64,000 nt of DNA. Source: Gari tellinella (Eukaryota > Mollusca > Bivalvia > Cardiida > Psammobiidae). A program made the translations under genes and the position numbers. Positions 43,401-50,640 of this stretch are shown piece after piece. The notes beneath the pieces are model-generated. The model saw only the letters and a program-made list of their open reading frames with translations. It was not told the origin of the DNA and made no database searches. The stretch is taken from positions 78,606,216-78,670,215 of the forward strand of contig OV277868.1 in assembly GCA_922989275.2 (NCBI GenBank), written 5' to 3'. How positions within the stretch are numbered: position 1 is the first letter of the stretch; each line of letters opens with the position of its first letter.

Positions 43401-46400
43401 GACAATTTTATTCAGCAAATATCAATGTATATGCCATAAGTTATCATGGTACCAACGACATATATAGTATCAAAATGCGAAAAGTACACCCATACGACGA
43501 AGTCTTGAATATGGCCAATTCGACAGACTTTTCAACAGACAGCATTTCTGTACTATCTGAAATCATCAATCATTTGAAAGAACATGCATCAAGCATCAAC
43601 GTTATAAATATACAGTTAGAACATTTCCCCAAACACACACTCACAAAACATTTCTCGAACGTTTCTGATATTGACCATGTAATCAACATACACGTTGACA
43701 ATGGAATGCAACGACAGGTGGAAGTGAGATACACTGGGATGGACACACACATCACTGTCAAACATATTGACATTTTGGCAAGTATGGGCTCAACAATGAT
43801 CCGCTTCCTGGGAAATGGTAGGTTACTTCAAGAAAACACTGTGTAATATTTGAAGTCTTAAATTGCTGGTGGGCACATTGAGTGCATGTCAAAAAATGTA
43901 TCAAACCTTACACTGCCTTTATAGCGTAACAACTCGTCTGTCGTGTTGTCCGCTTATATTTTTCATCTGATTTTACTTATAAAATTTGTATTTTACTAGC
44001 TTCGAATTTTGAAATATGGATGTCAAACAGTTTGGATCCTGGTCTGACGTCGCTTTTCACTGTGTCTGCTCTGGTTCCAAACCGTTTGCAAATATTTGTG
44101 TTGTGGAGCCTAGCAGGGGATTGGTGTATGAATTTTTAAAGATCAGGTAACATTACATAATTGGTTTATTATTGCTATTCTTTTAAAAACAACAGAACAT
44201 GTTCTTGTTGAATATCAGTGAATATTTATTGTCTTTAGTTAATAATCGCCGTTTTAAAAGCCATAGATGACATTTCAAATAGCCCTGGCAATATCTACAT
44301 TTTCAAACAGTTTTGATTCAGAAAAGACACCGTGTGACGCGGTGTCTTTTCGAGATCAAAACTGTTTGGCACTCATATTCATCATAACTTTCACTTACAA
44401 ACATCAAAACGCCTATAAGTCTTTTTTGAAGACATGTTTGAAGCAAACGACAATTCAGCATTCCGACCGTGCATGGACTTTTGCATTAAATTCCTTCTTC
44501 TTGACGGTCTCTTACAGCACACCAGAAACAAAAATAAACTATGCACGTTGCATATAATATTTGTGACCGAAATTTTAAAACTATTGCCTTGTCCAGTCAG
44601 CTTAGGTACAATATCCGCTGGTGAGCGAAATCAGGGTCTTGATCCTCTTATTTTTTTTAAATTGAAATGTTTGTCTTTGATTATTTCGTTGACATTAGTT
44701 CATGTATCAAACGTGTTTCAGAAACATCGCCAGCAAAAAGCACATTGGGAAGTTTTAAATGCTTGTCATCCCAAATTCGTATTCCGGCCAACCAAACGTG
44801 TGATGGAACAGTTCAATGCCCATTTCGTGATGACGAAACTATGTGTGATTTTCAATGTCTTCAAAAGTGTTCGTGTGAACCTTACATTACAAATTGCAAC
44901 TCGAAGGATTTAGGAGACATTGGTCTGGTTGATTTTGATTCAAACACACGACTGATAGATATAAGTAATACCACCGTGTTCAAAGAAGGCAGATTGTCAA
45001 TTCCGAAACAATTTCCGTTCCTCATCAAGTTATATGTTAAGTATTGTCAACTTATATCAATCGACGACATGACGTTCACAAATGCAACAAGTCTAATTGA
45101 ACTTGATCTTAGTTTCAATGATATTGAAGCGTTGAGGGTAAACACATTTGTTGGATTGAAGTATATCAAACTTTTAAAACTAGATGGGAATAGGTTGCTA
45201 TCGAAAATTGAACCAAAGGTATTTCGAATGTTACCCTACTTAAAGGACCTTTCAATTACAAAGTCTATGGTTTCAGAAATAATGCCAAATACCTTTTCCG
45301 GACTGATATTAAACACTTTAGATATTTCGAATAATAAAATTAGTACAATGCACGCATATGCTTTCAAGAATTTAACTGTAGGGGTACTCAACTTTGATAG
45401 AAACGAAGTTGTCACTTTTGACGGAAGGATATTTACGGGGATACAAAATCTAAGTGCAGTTCGTACCCCTTCTTATAAGTTTTGCTGCTTCAAGCCAAGC
45501 TCGGTACAGAATGACAATTGTTGGCCGCATCAGGATGAGATTTCCTCATGTGAAGATTTAATGAAGAACTCAATACTTCAAACACTTCTATGGATGATCG
45601 GCGCCGCAGCCTTGATTGCCAACGGGATAACAATCATTTATCGGTTGATCAACACCAAACAGAAAATAAAGAAGGGATTTGGAATGTTTGTATTAAACCT
45701 TGCAGCCTCAGACTTCCTCATGGGTGTCTACCTACTAATAATAGCAACGGCCGACATAACATTCAGAAATAGGTATGTGGAACTTGTACAGTAGGCGAGA
45801 CGTGATATAATAGATAAAACGTTATTTTTGTCCATTTGAAAGGATGCTAAACGCATAAAAGATGGCTGAAATTAAGAAATTGACAACATATTGAAATCAA
45901 TGACAACTCAATATATCATAAGTGGCAAAAAGATTGGTTTAGCCTGATCCGATCACATAGAGACAAGGGGTACACCAGTTTTGCAGTTCATTCTCACTCT
46001 ACCGAAACAAAACTCGTATTATAGTGACTAATAATTGATGAACCAACACTTTTATTGCATGTCTGTCTAGCTAACATATTACCCTTCCTGAAAAACCTAT
46101 AAAACCAGCTGTTATGATGCACTTTAACCAGTAACTGCGCCTACCCACTGAAACGGCAGATTTGCTGGCGTAAGGACACGGGTGCGTCCTGTGCCGATAT
46201 AGAATTGGCTATTGCTGTACGCTTATTAAGGCAACAGTATTGAACAAAGCATATACACTTTTGGGACCGGTCAAAATTGCGTTCCTCTCTAATCATTCGA
46301 ACAAACAAGAAATTCACAGGTTAACATTGACCGTAAAGTATGGAGATGGTACGCGGTGGACATTCACGTTACATAGATAACCGCCCCATACGAAAAACTT

Positions 46401-48897
46401 TACTGTCGATGAAAACGTTCAACTGCAGCCAACATAACTCAATGTTTCCAAAGTCGTCAGAGTCTTTATAACAATTTTTAACCCCTTCATTGCATTACCC
46501 CATATACTACAGCTATTTGAAAACTGTGTGGATCCTGATCAGACGTCACGTGGCGCGGCGTCTGATCAGGGTCCCAACTGCTGTAAACTCATTCTTATAT
46601 TTCTCAAATACTAAAACGTCAAATTTGAGAAATAAAAGCAGAAGGGAATTAGTTAGAATGGCTAACGTCATAGCAGTGAAGTGGTCAATACCATGTCCAT
46701 GTATATGTCGTCCATCGAAGGGTTTACATTTTATTCTGCACTTCATAAACAATACAGTTATTTTCCTTTTAGGTATATATTGGAGGATGAAGCATGGCGA
46801 AAAGGTATTTGGTGCAACATCGCAGGTATCTTGGCAACTGTCTCTTCTGAGGCCAGTGTCGGCTTTATGTGTCTCGTTACATTAGATAGGTTTCTGGTCA
46901 TCAAATATCCATTTGGACAATGGAGATTCAGTGCAAAATCGTCTAGAATAGCTGTTAGTGCAAACTGGTCTATATCGGTGTTGATTGCCTTGGTGCCAGT
47001 GATGATTGAAGACTATTTCCAGAACAGCTTTTACTCTACCTCGGGCGTATGTCTTGCCATGCCTCTTACCCGCCGCAGACCTCCGGGATGGCTCTACTCT
47101 TTCATTATCTACGTGGCCGTCAACTTCGTCGCCTTTATCCTTCTAGCCATCGGACAGCTTGTTATCTATCTTGAAATAAGGAAATCGTCAAAAGAAATGG
47201 CGCAATTCAGGTCTCAAAGAAGGAATGACATCAGTATTGCTAGAAATTTGTTTCTGGTTTTTACTACTGATTTTCTCTGCTGGTTTCCTATAGGAGTAAT
47301 GGGTAAGTCCGTCCATTTACGTTAAAATATACATTACCAGTTGCTGTGTGATACAGTGGAGAATGTGTTATTCTTTCCCGTTTAAACGCAAACGTACGCA
47401 AACGCAAAGCGCTAAAACGTAGAAAAGAACAACTTTTTGACAATTCTGATATTTCATGTTTATCTTGGTGGCAAACAGTGTGGAGCCTGATCAGACGCCG
47501 GGTTACCCGGCGTCTTATCTGGCTCCAAACTGTTTGCACTGCAAATAATAGTTTTAGCGTAAACGCGTTTATTGGGAAAGAATAACAGATTATCCACTGT
47601 ACATACGATAAGGACATTCTAAATTCCAAATTCATACATTCGTTTTCTTACTTCTTTCTTCTAAGATAATTGCCTGTTATGGTTATCGTTTATTGTATAT
47701 CCCAGAGTTCGAAGTTTCTACTTCTTAGTTCCGCCGTTTAAGTACCAAATTCCGACTTCAATGTTCAATTTTCGACGTTCCAACTTTCAAGTTCAAATAT
47801 CTGAATTGTAAGCTTCATACATTAAACATCATTCTGAGCACATGTATTTACAATGACGTCGCGGATAGTCAACTTGTGAATGGTAGACAAATTTGATTGA
47901 AGGTCAGGCAGAAAAAAATAAAAGATTCCACGTAAGGAGCTTTTGTTTAAATTTGGTTTGCATTCATATCTAAATGTATGTATACTGGTTTACAGAATGG
48001 CTGCTTACACAAGTCCATAGTGTGTGCTACAGACATTTTAAAAGCAATGCTTACACACTTGAAAAGTATTCATTTGATTACAAGTGATAAACAGATAAAT
48101 GATGTATCTAAATAACGTGTGAAAAAGAAGCATTCGCAGATTTCAAACAGCGTTGACCCTGATCAGATGCCTTTTGAACTAGACAATTTACACATTTGTG
48201 CACAGTCACGATTATCCTATCTACACACGCGTGTACACAGAAGTATAACGTCACGAGAATGGTTAGAATATTGTAATTTGACCTATCAGTTAGAAAGCAG
48301 CAAATAGAAACTTTGAACTTGGGACTGTGAAGTCATAACTTGGATAATGGAATCTGGAAGTCGGAACATGGAACTTGGAAATCGGAACTAGGAATTTAAA
48401 ACTCGGAAATATGAAGTTTAAAATGTCATTACTGGTCATTCGTAGATACAGATCGATGTATTTAGTTCTCAACGTTGTTTACGAAAATAGAATTTGGAAT
48501 ATAACATTATAACCAAGCTGAAAAGCAACATAGTGCAGCTTATCAACCCTTTTCTTGAAAATCAGTAACACTGGATATTTGACATTGTCGTGTCACATGG
48601 TATCGTATCCCGGGAGATGTGTATGCCTGGACAACAGTGTTAATCCTGCCTGTCAATTACTCTGTATAATGGAAACAGTGTCGATATTGTGTTTTTATCT
48701 CTCTTTCAGCTATCATGGCTTACGATGGCTATTCTATCCCGAGAGATGTGTATGCCTGGACAGCAGTGTTAATCCTGCCAATCAATTCAGCTTTGAATCC
48801 TTTTCTCTATACATTTTCCGCTGTCGTTGGCTTAAAGGTATTTCAACATATATTTTTCAGAACGATGCCAAGACCGTTACAAACTAGATTGCTCTAG
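25306..48897 (+). CDS. LDLa/LRR G-protein-coupled receptor gene (GRL101-like), 13 exons placed
   Basis: One gene spanning about 23.6 kb. Exons (given separately) encode several LDL-receptor class A modules, extracellular modules that I do not recognise, one more LDLa, leucine-rich repeats, and a rhodopsin-family seven-helix domain ending at a TAG at 48895. All twelve junctions have compatible phases (1-1, 1-1, 1-1, 1-1, 0-0, 2-2, 1-1, 1-1, 1-1, 1-1, 2-2, 1-1) and GT/AG borders. The order LDLa-LRR-7TM is that of the snail receptor GRL101 and the relaxin receptors (type C LGRs). It should sit in the plasma membrane and signal through G proteins; the ligand is unknown. The 5' end with the signal peptide is not identified. 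The first placed exon has an in-frame TGA, so the allele is either damaged or skips that exon. Confidence 0.85.
25707..25817 (+). CDS. GPCR exon b: LDLa module, founder of the tandem array
   Basis: Acceptor AATTTCAG, donor A|GTACGT; 111 bp, phase 1-1. It encodes [19 protein letters not shown] and PDGSDEYC, a complete calcium-binding LDLa pattern (D..DCxDxSDE). Fifteen further copies of most of this exon plus the following intron bases come after it. Confidence 0.8.
25725..27640. repeat. 16-copy minisatellite derived from an LDLa exon and its donor site
   Basis: Copies of GAATACTGCAG occur at about 25808, 25931, 26046, 26169, 26292, 26407, 26540, 26655, 26778, 26901, 27016, 27131, 27246, 27379, 27494 and 27609. 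Unit lengths are 115, 123 or 133 bp. Each later unit keeps the LDLa coding stretch and the donor (GCAGTACGYAC) but lacks an acceptor in the right phase, and it runs into a TAG in the reading frame (TTTGTATAG). So copies 2-16 are not usable exons in a simple way. The long frames read on either strand here are by-products of the repeat. Confidence 0.9.
27641..28233. other. Intron with (ACT)n and a decayed hairpin element
   Basis: Positions 27787-27812 hold an (ACT)n microsatellite in a longer pyrimidine-rich tract. Positions 28008-28137 are a degenerate relative of the hairpin element at 3402-3557 (GCATTTGATTGGTCA, GACCAATCAA, AAACCTCGGA). Confidence 0.6.
28234..28350 (+). CDS. GPCR exon c: LDLa module
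   Basis: Acceptor TTAAAACAG, donor G|GTAAGG; 117 bp, phase 1-1. It encodes [20 protein letters not shown] and [15 protein letters not shown], a full six-cysteine LDLa domain with acidic calcium ligands. Confidence 0.9.
28582..28767 (+). CDS. GPCR exon d: LDLa module and start of the next domain
   Basis: Acceptor ATATTTCAG, donor G|GTAAGA; phase 1-1. It encodes [37 protein letters not shown], then a segment with [12 protein letters not shown] that may open a fibrinogen-like or other extracellular fold. Confidence 0.88.
28768..29949. other. Intron with a dispersed repeat and perfect palindrome
   Basis: About 29290-29440 resembles 58870-59005 in inverted orientation (shared GAGATTTCTCAGTTAGATAA and GTGACG stretches). 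It contains the palindrome ATCATCACTAGTGATGAT near 29349. Confidence 0.55.
29950..30131 (+). CDS. GPCR exon e: extracellular module
   Basis: Acceptor TTTTACAG, donor GAG|GTAAGA; enters in phase 1, leaves in phase 0. It encodes a Trp-rich stretch ([25 protein letters not shown]) with two cysteines. I do not recognise the family; the WVGVW/NYWFG pattern suggests a secreted beta-rich domain. Confidence 0.75.
30328..30596. mobile_element. MITE with ~80-bp terminal inverted repeats
   Basis: The left end (ATAGCTCAGAGCGAT, TGTAATTTTCGGAAGTGTCT, GTCGGCACTGACTGTTC) is matched in reverse complement by the right end near 30510-30594 with about 90% identity. No coding capacity. Confidence 0.75.
31018..31268. 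mobile_element. MITE family A (TA-flanked, CAGTGGAGAA ends)
   Basis: A 250-bp palindromic element. The termini are CAGTGGAGAATCTGTTATTC and its reverse complement, then TTTCCCGTTTAAACGC on one side and AATAAACGCGTTTACGC on the other. A central perfect hairpin (CAGACGCCGGGTTACCCGG plus arms GGAGCCTGATCAG) is flanked by AAACAGTTTGG. TA at the borders fits a Tc1/mariner-type duplication. At least twelve copies or fragments occur in this window. Confidence 0.85.
31764..31868. mobile_element. Short inverted-repeat element (GGGGTTTATTCTGTC ends)
   Basis: AGGGGTTTATTCTGTC near 31777 pairs with GACAGAATAAACCCCTCT near 31847; about 100 bp and non-coding. Confidence 0.6.
31953..32196. mobile_element. 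TTAA-flanked MITE with family B hairpin
   Basis: TTAACTCTTT at the left and AAAGAGTTAA at the right, with an internal hairpin of TGAAAGTAAAGCAG type (32087-32140). Same layout as 34795-35043 and 48979-49229. Confidence 0.65.
32678..33048. mobile_element. MITE family E (CCCTCTCTACAACG ends)
   Basis: Inverted ends ACAGCACCCCCTCTCTACAA and TTGTAGAGAGGGAGCGCTGT, with a degenerate CAGACGCC-type hairpin inside (32888-32952). Relatives lie at 60097-60480 and 62997-63301. Confidence 0.7.
33504..33616 (+). CDS. GPCR exon f
   Basis: Acceptor TTTCTTTTAG, donor GG|GTAAAT; phase 0 in, 2 out. It encodes [18 protein letters not shown] and [15 protein letters not shown]. Phase fit with exons e and g supports it. 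Domain not recognised. Confidence 0.75.
33932..34170. mobile_element. TTAA-type MITE with family D hairpin (copy 1)
   Basis: It begins TTAACCCTTTCAGCCCTACA and ends GGGTTGAAAGGGATAA. The core is an AACAGTG...GATCAGAG hairpin (GGGCTCTCTGATCAGAGTCT). A further copy of the left end lies at 33641. Homologue of 36011-36252. Confidence 0.65.
34271..34520. mobile_element. MITE family A copy
   Basis: TACAGTGGAGAATGTG to ATTCTCCACTGTA, with the perfect CAGACGCCGGGTAACCCGG core. Full length. Confidence 0.88.
34795..35043. mobile_element. TTAA-flanked MITE with perfect family B hairpin
   Basis: Ends TTAACCCTTTCCCC and GGTAAAGGGTTAA. The core at about 34922-34993 is a perfect 35-bp-arm palindrome (TTAAAGCAGGCTGAAAGTAA ... 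CCTTAAGG centre). TTAA ends with CCC are the piggyBac signature. Confidence 0.72.
35893..35962. repeat. Family D hairpin (GATC/CTCC type)
   Basis: AACAGTGTAGACCCTGCTCA ... GGGTCTACACTGTT with TCCTATAGGA in the centre. Related hairpins lie at 35284-35345, 53889-53938, 54428-54485 and 57958-58048. Confidence 0.7.
36011..36252. mobile_element. TTAA-type MITE with family D hairpin (copy 2)
   Basis: TTAACCCTTTCAACCCTACA to TTCGGGTTGAAAGGGTTAA, perfectly TTAA-bounded, with internal GTGTAGACCCTACTCAGAGG hairpin. Confidence 0.75.
36306..36472 (+). CDS. GPCR exon g
   Basis: Acceptor TTTTCAG, donor G|GTGAGA; phase 2 in, 1 out. It encodes [20 protein letters not shown] and a beta-rich remainder ending PVVCLAG. 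It contains an N-glycosylation site (GNSS). No family recognised; possibly the end of the module started in exon d. Confidence 0.75.
36484..36728. mobile_element. TTAA-type element with family C hairpin
   Basis: TTAACCATTTCATGATCAAA at the left and GAGTGAAAGGGTTCAA at the right. The core is GATTCTGATCAGACGCCGCG with its inverse, between AGAGTTTGG and CAACTGTTTG. Confidence 0.6.
37312..37551. mobile_element. MITE family A copy
   Basis: Full-length TACAGTGGAGAATC to GATTCTCCACTGTA element with CAGACGCCGGGTAACCCGG core. Confidence 0.88.
37896..38024 (+). CDS. GPCR exon h
   Basis: Acceptor TTTTTTCAG, donor G|GTAAGA; 129 bp, phase 1-1. It encodes [20 protein letters not shown] and [11 protein letters not shown], a cysteine-containing extracellular segment with an NVS glycosylation site. 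Not recognised as a known module. Confidence 0.75.
38117..38332. mobile_element. MITE family A copy, shortened core
   Basis: TACAGTGGAGAAAACG to CGTTTTCTCCACTGTA. The central hairpin is reduced to GATTCTGATCAGGCTCC, so most of the palindrome is deleted. Confidence 0.85.
38546..38764. mobile_element. MITE family A copy inserted into a family B hairpin element
   Basis: TACAGTGGAGAATCTG to CAGATTCTCCACTGTA. The core is shortened (CAGATCAGACGCTCCGAAC). It directly follows a truncated family B hairpin (38494-38542), an example of nesting. Confidence 0.82.
38765..41219. other. Intron, mostly single-copy, no confirmed exon
   Basis: It contains a degenerate family C hairpin (38985-39052). A candidate exon at 39799-39950 (after ACCTTTAG, before GTTAGA) has an open frame but needs phase 2 at its start, which does not fit exon h. 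Not counted as a gene part. Confidence 0.45.
41220..41468. mobile_element. MITE family A copy
   Basis: TACAGTGGAGAATGTG to GATTCTCCACTGTA with CCGGGTAACCCGGTG core; one mismatch in the hairpin. Confidence 0.88.
42222..42338 (+). CDS. GPCR exon i: LDLa module
   Basis: A long T-tract then TTTGCTAG acceptor, donor T|GTAAGT; 117 bp, phase 1-1. It encodes [20 protein letters not shown] and [16 protein letters not shown], a complete LDLa module, the same length as exon c. Confidence 0.9.
42738..42925. repeat. Decamer array (GYGTTACGCT)n at the tip of a hairpin
   Basis: About 18 copies of a 10-bp unit, GCGTTACGCT or GTGTTACGCT, lie exactly between the two arms of a family C hairpin (TTGGACTCAAATCAGACGCT on the left, GCGTCTGATCTGAGTTCAAG on the right). 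Frames reading [13 protein letters not shown] peptides are repeat by-products. Confidence 0.92.
43314..43817 (+). CDS. GPCR exon j: extracellular alpha/beta-like domain
   Basis: Acceptor CATTTTCAG, donor G|GTAGGT; 504 bp, phase 1-1. It encodes about 168 residues with alternating strand and helix character ([57 protein letters not shown]). The pattern is compatible with a von Willebrand A-like or other Rossmann-type fold, but no MIDAS DxSxS motif is seen. Family not recognised. Confidence 0.75.
44288..44372. repeat. Family C hairpin, variant AAAAGACACCG stem
   Basis: AAACAGTTTTGATTCAGAAA and AGACACCGTGTGACGCGGTG pair with GTCTTTTCGAGATCAAAACTG: the stem differs from other copies but remains paired. 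Confidence 0.75.
44722..45772 (+). CDS. GPCR exon k: LDLa, leucine-rich repeats, TM1 and TM2
   Basis: Acceptor GTGTTTCAG, donor AG|GTATGT; phase 1 in, 2 out. Order: LDLa ([30 protein letters not shown]); Cys-rich cap ([17 protein letters not shown]); about six leucine-rich repeats ([51 protein letters not shown]); C-terminal hinge (KFCCFKPS ... [15 protein letters not shown]) as in LGR receptors; TM1 ([19 protein letters not shown]); and TM2 ([20 protein letters not shown]) with the conserved LAxxD. This is the strongest identification of the receptor family. Confidence 0.93.
46510..46582. repeat. Family C hairpin
   Basis: GTGGATCCTGATCAGACGTC, CACGTGGCG centre, then GTCTGATCAGGGTCCCAAC. Confidence 0.7.
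46773..47302 (+). CDS. GPCR exon l: TM3 to TM6
   Basis: Acceptor TTCCTTTTAG, donor G|GTAAGT; phase 2 in, 1 out. It encodes TM3 with [20 protein letters not shown] and the G-protein-coupling LDRF (variant of DRY), TM4 ([11 protein letters not shown]), extracellular loop 2 with the conserved Cys (SGVCLAMPL), TM5 ([20 protein letters not shown]), and TM6 with [10 protein letters not shown]. Typical of type C LGR receptors. Confidence 0.93.
47352..47601. mobile_element. MITE family A copy
   Basis: TACAGTGGAGAATGTG to GATTATCCACTGTA; core CAGACGCCGGGTTACCCGG, 50 bp after an exon donor. Confidence 0.88.
48590..48665 (+). pseudogene. Relic duplicate of the TM7 exon
   Basis: The stretch with ATCCCGGGAGATGTGTATGC and CTGGACAACAGTGTTAATCC closely matches the real last exon about 121 bp downstream. 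In the matching frame it reads [19 protein letters not shown] and then meets a stop (TAA, near 48668), losing the NPxxY part. No good acceptor precedes it. A decayed tandem exon copy. Confidence 0.75.
48710..48897 (+). CDS. GPCR exon m: TM7 and C-terminus (last exon)
   Basis: Acceptor TCTCTTTCAG; phase 1 in; TAG stop at 48895-48897. It encodes [20 protein letters not shown] followed by YTFS, with the TM7 NPxLY motif, and a short basic tail ([12 protein letters not shown]). The tail is short, so regulation by C-terminal phosphorylation is probably limited. Confidence 0.93.
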
Positions 48898-48978
48898 ATT
48901 TACGCTTGGTTGTACAATACAATAAAACCTCTCTATTACGACAACATTTAATTAAAATTACATCAATTATTTCATGTT

Positions 48979-49229
48979 TAACCCTTTCCCTTATAGAAGC
49001 GACTTTTAGCACATTCATTTTATTCATCCGCTGAAAAAAATAGTTCCAAATTATACCGTAATGAATATGTGTCATATTAAATACTTTCCTTATTCTAGCA
49101 GCTAATAGCTTAAAGCAGGCTGAAAGTAAAGCAGAATGCGCCTTAGGGCGCATTCTGCTTTACTTTCAACCTGCTTTAAGTAGTCACATATCTTCAATAC
49201 TAGAAACAATGCTATCAGGTAAAGGGTTA
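48979..49229. mobile_element. TTAA-flanked MITE with family B hairpin
   Basis: TTAACCCTTTCCCTTATAG to CAGGTAAAGGGTTAA; core 49108-49178 (TTAAAGCAGGCTGAAAGTAA and inverse) with CGCCTTAGGGCG centre. Just downstream of the receptor stop, so it may lie in the 3' UTR. Confidence 0.72.
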
Positions 49230-50196
49230 AGGCAGAAGGCTGATTATAGCAAATTTACAGTAACACAGAAAGCTCCTTTAGGAGCTTTCAGTTTTACTTT
49301 CATATTGCTTTGAGCTGCCATCTGTATTAATAAAATCAATTAACGTGCTTTTTAGTGGTCGTAATATAAAGGTTTATAGTATAAAGGCATACAGCGCAGG
49401 CTATGGTCAAAGGGCTTCTGAATCGTATAACACGCTTTAACTCTTTGCTATGTAGAGACTAATGATTGAGCCCAAGAAGTTCACACAGAAGCTTTCAAAA
49501 TGACCAACTCCTTTAGGAGCCCTCTGATCTGAGTTTTCATATGACATGTGTACTCTTCACAAGCACAATGTTTGTTATGGACAAGTATCCTCATCGCTAG
49601 GTATCAATTGTTTAATAGATTCCACGTTGTGTTTGAAAAGGCATATATGTGGCTGCTTACTGAAGAACAGAATCACTCAGAAATTTACTATAGGAACTTT
49701 ATAATAACTTTCTAAACAGTTAAATTTCACGCACAATACATACTGAAAACTTTACCTTGGGATATGTTGCCTGTGTACTACGGGCTTTATCAACCAACTG
49801 ATTTTTCACTGGGACTTTACATCAAACTCTATAGGAAATTAATTTTGTCACTTTTGTTCTGAATGTAGATGTCATATTTGTTTACACATTTGCCCTGAGC
49901 GACAAGCATACTCTTCATTTACAAACAGTGTGCCTAAAACAACAGAGTACACTAAGTATTTTCCTATGCAAACAGTAAAGTTAGGTGCCCGCTAACCTGG
50001 GTTTGCATTGTTGGTGATATTGTGCAATATATGTATTATCCGATTTTTCTAACCTGGCCTAGTTAGTTTTAGAACAGAAGAAGTTATAATGATTAATAGG
50101 TAACAAGGTACATCGGATATATATTCGTTCTCATTCCTACTTGAGAAAGGCATGATCCTCGTGCAGCAAAAGACCACTGCGCTAATATAACTAATA
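49230..50196. other. Intergenic DNA 3' of the receptor gene
   Basis: It contains one more degenerate family B-like hairpin (49250-49316, CAGAAAGCTCCTTTAGGAGC) and a family D-like fragment at 49495-49540. No gene seen. Confidence 0.5.
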
Positions 50197-50386
50197 TGTT
50201 AAAACTATTATTTCCATTGCAAACAGGTTGGAGTCAGATCAGACGCCGGGATACCCGGCGTCTGACCAGGCTCCAACCTGTTTGCCACTCAGATGAAATA
50301 AATAGTTAGAAATTTCTAAAAGTAATGTTCTACCGTTTAGTGCATTGTGTTTAAACGGGAAAGAATAATATTTTCTCTAATGTACA
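50197..50386. mobile_element. MITE family A, truncated
   Basis: It keeps AAACTATTATTTCCATTGC, the CAGACGCCGGGATACCCGG core and the right half to TTTTCTCTAATGTA; the left end is lost. Confidence 0.75.
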
Positions 50387-50640
50387 TTACGCACAATAAA
50401 TACAGCTATACGTATCCCTAGTTGGCTGTACGGAAATCATCGAGTACGATGATCATCCGATTTAAAGTTTTAGAATTTTCCTATCTAATATTAACTCGGT
50501 CTGGTCAGAAGAAAACACAAATATACACATGTATAAGATAATATATTTATGAATATCTCAAACTGAAGAAAGAAGTACTCAGACATTTACTATATTATTT
50601 TTTTCAGTTACTTTTGGGCTGTATTTATCTGTCATACTTG

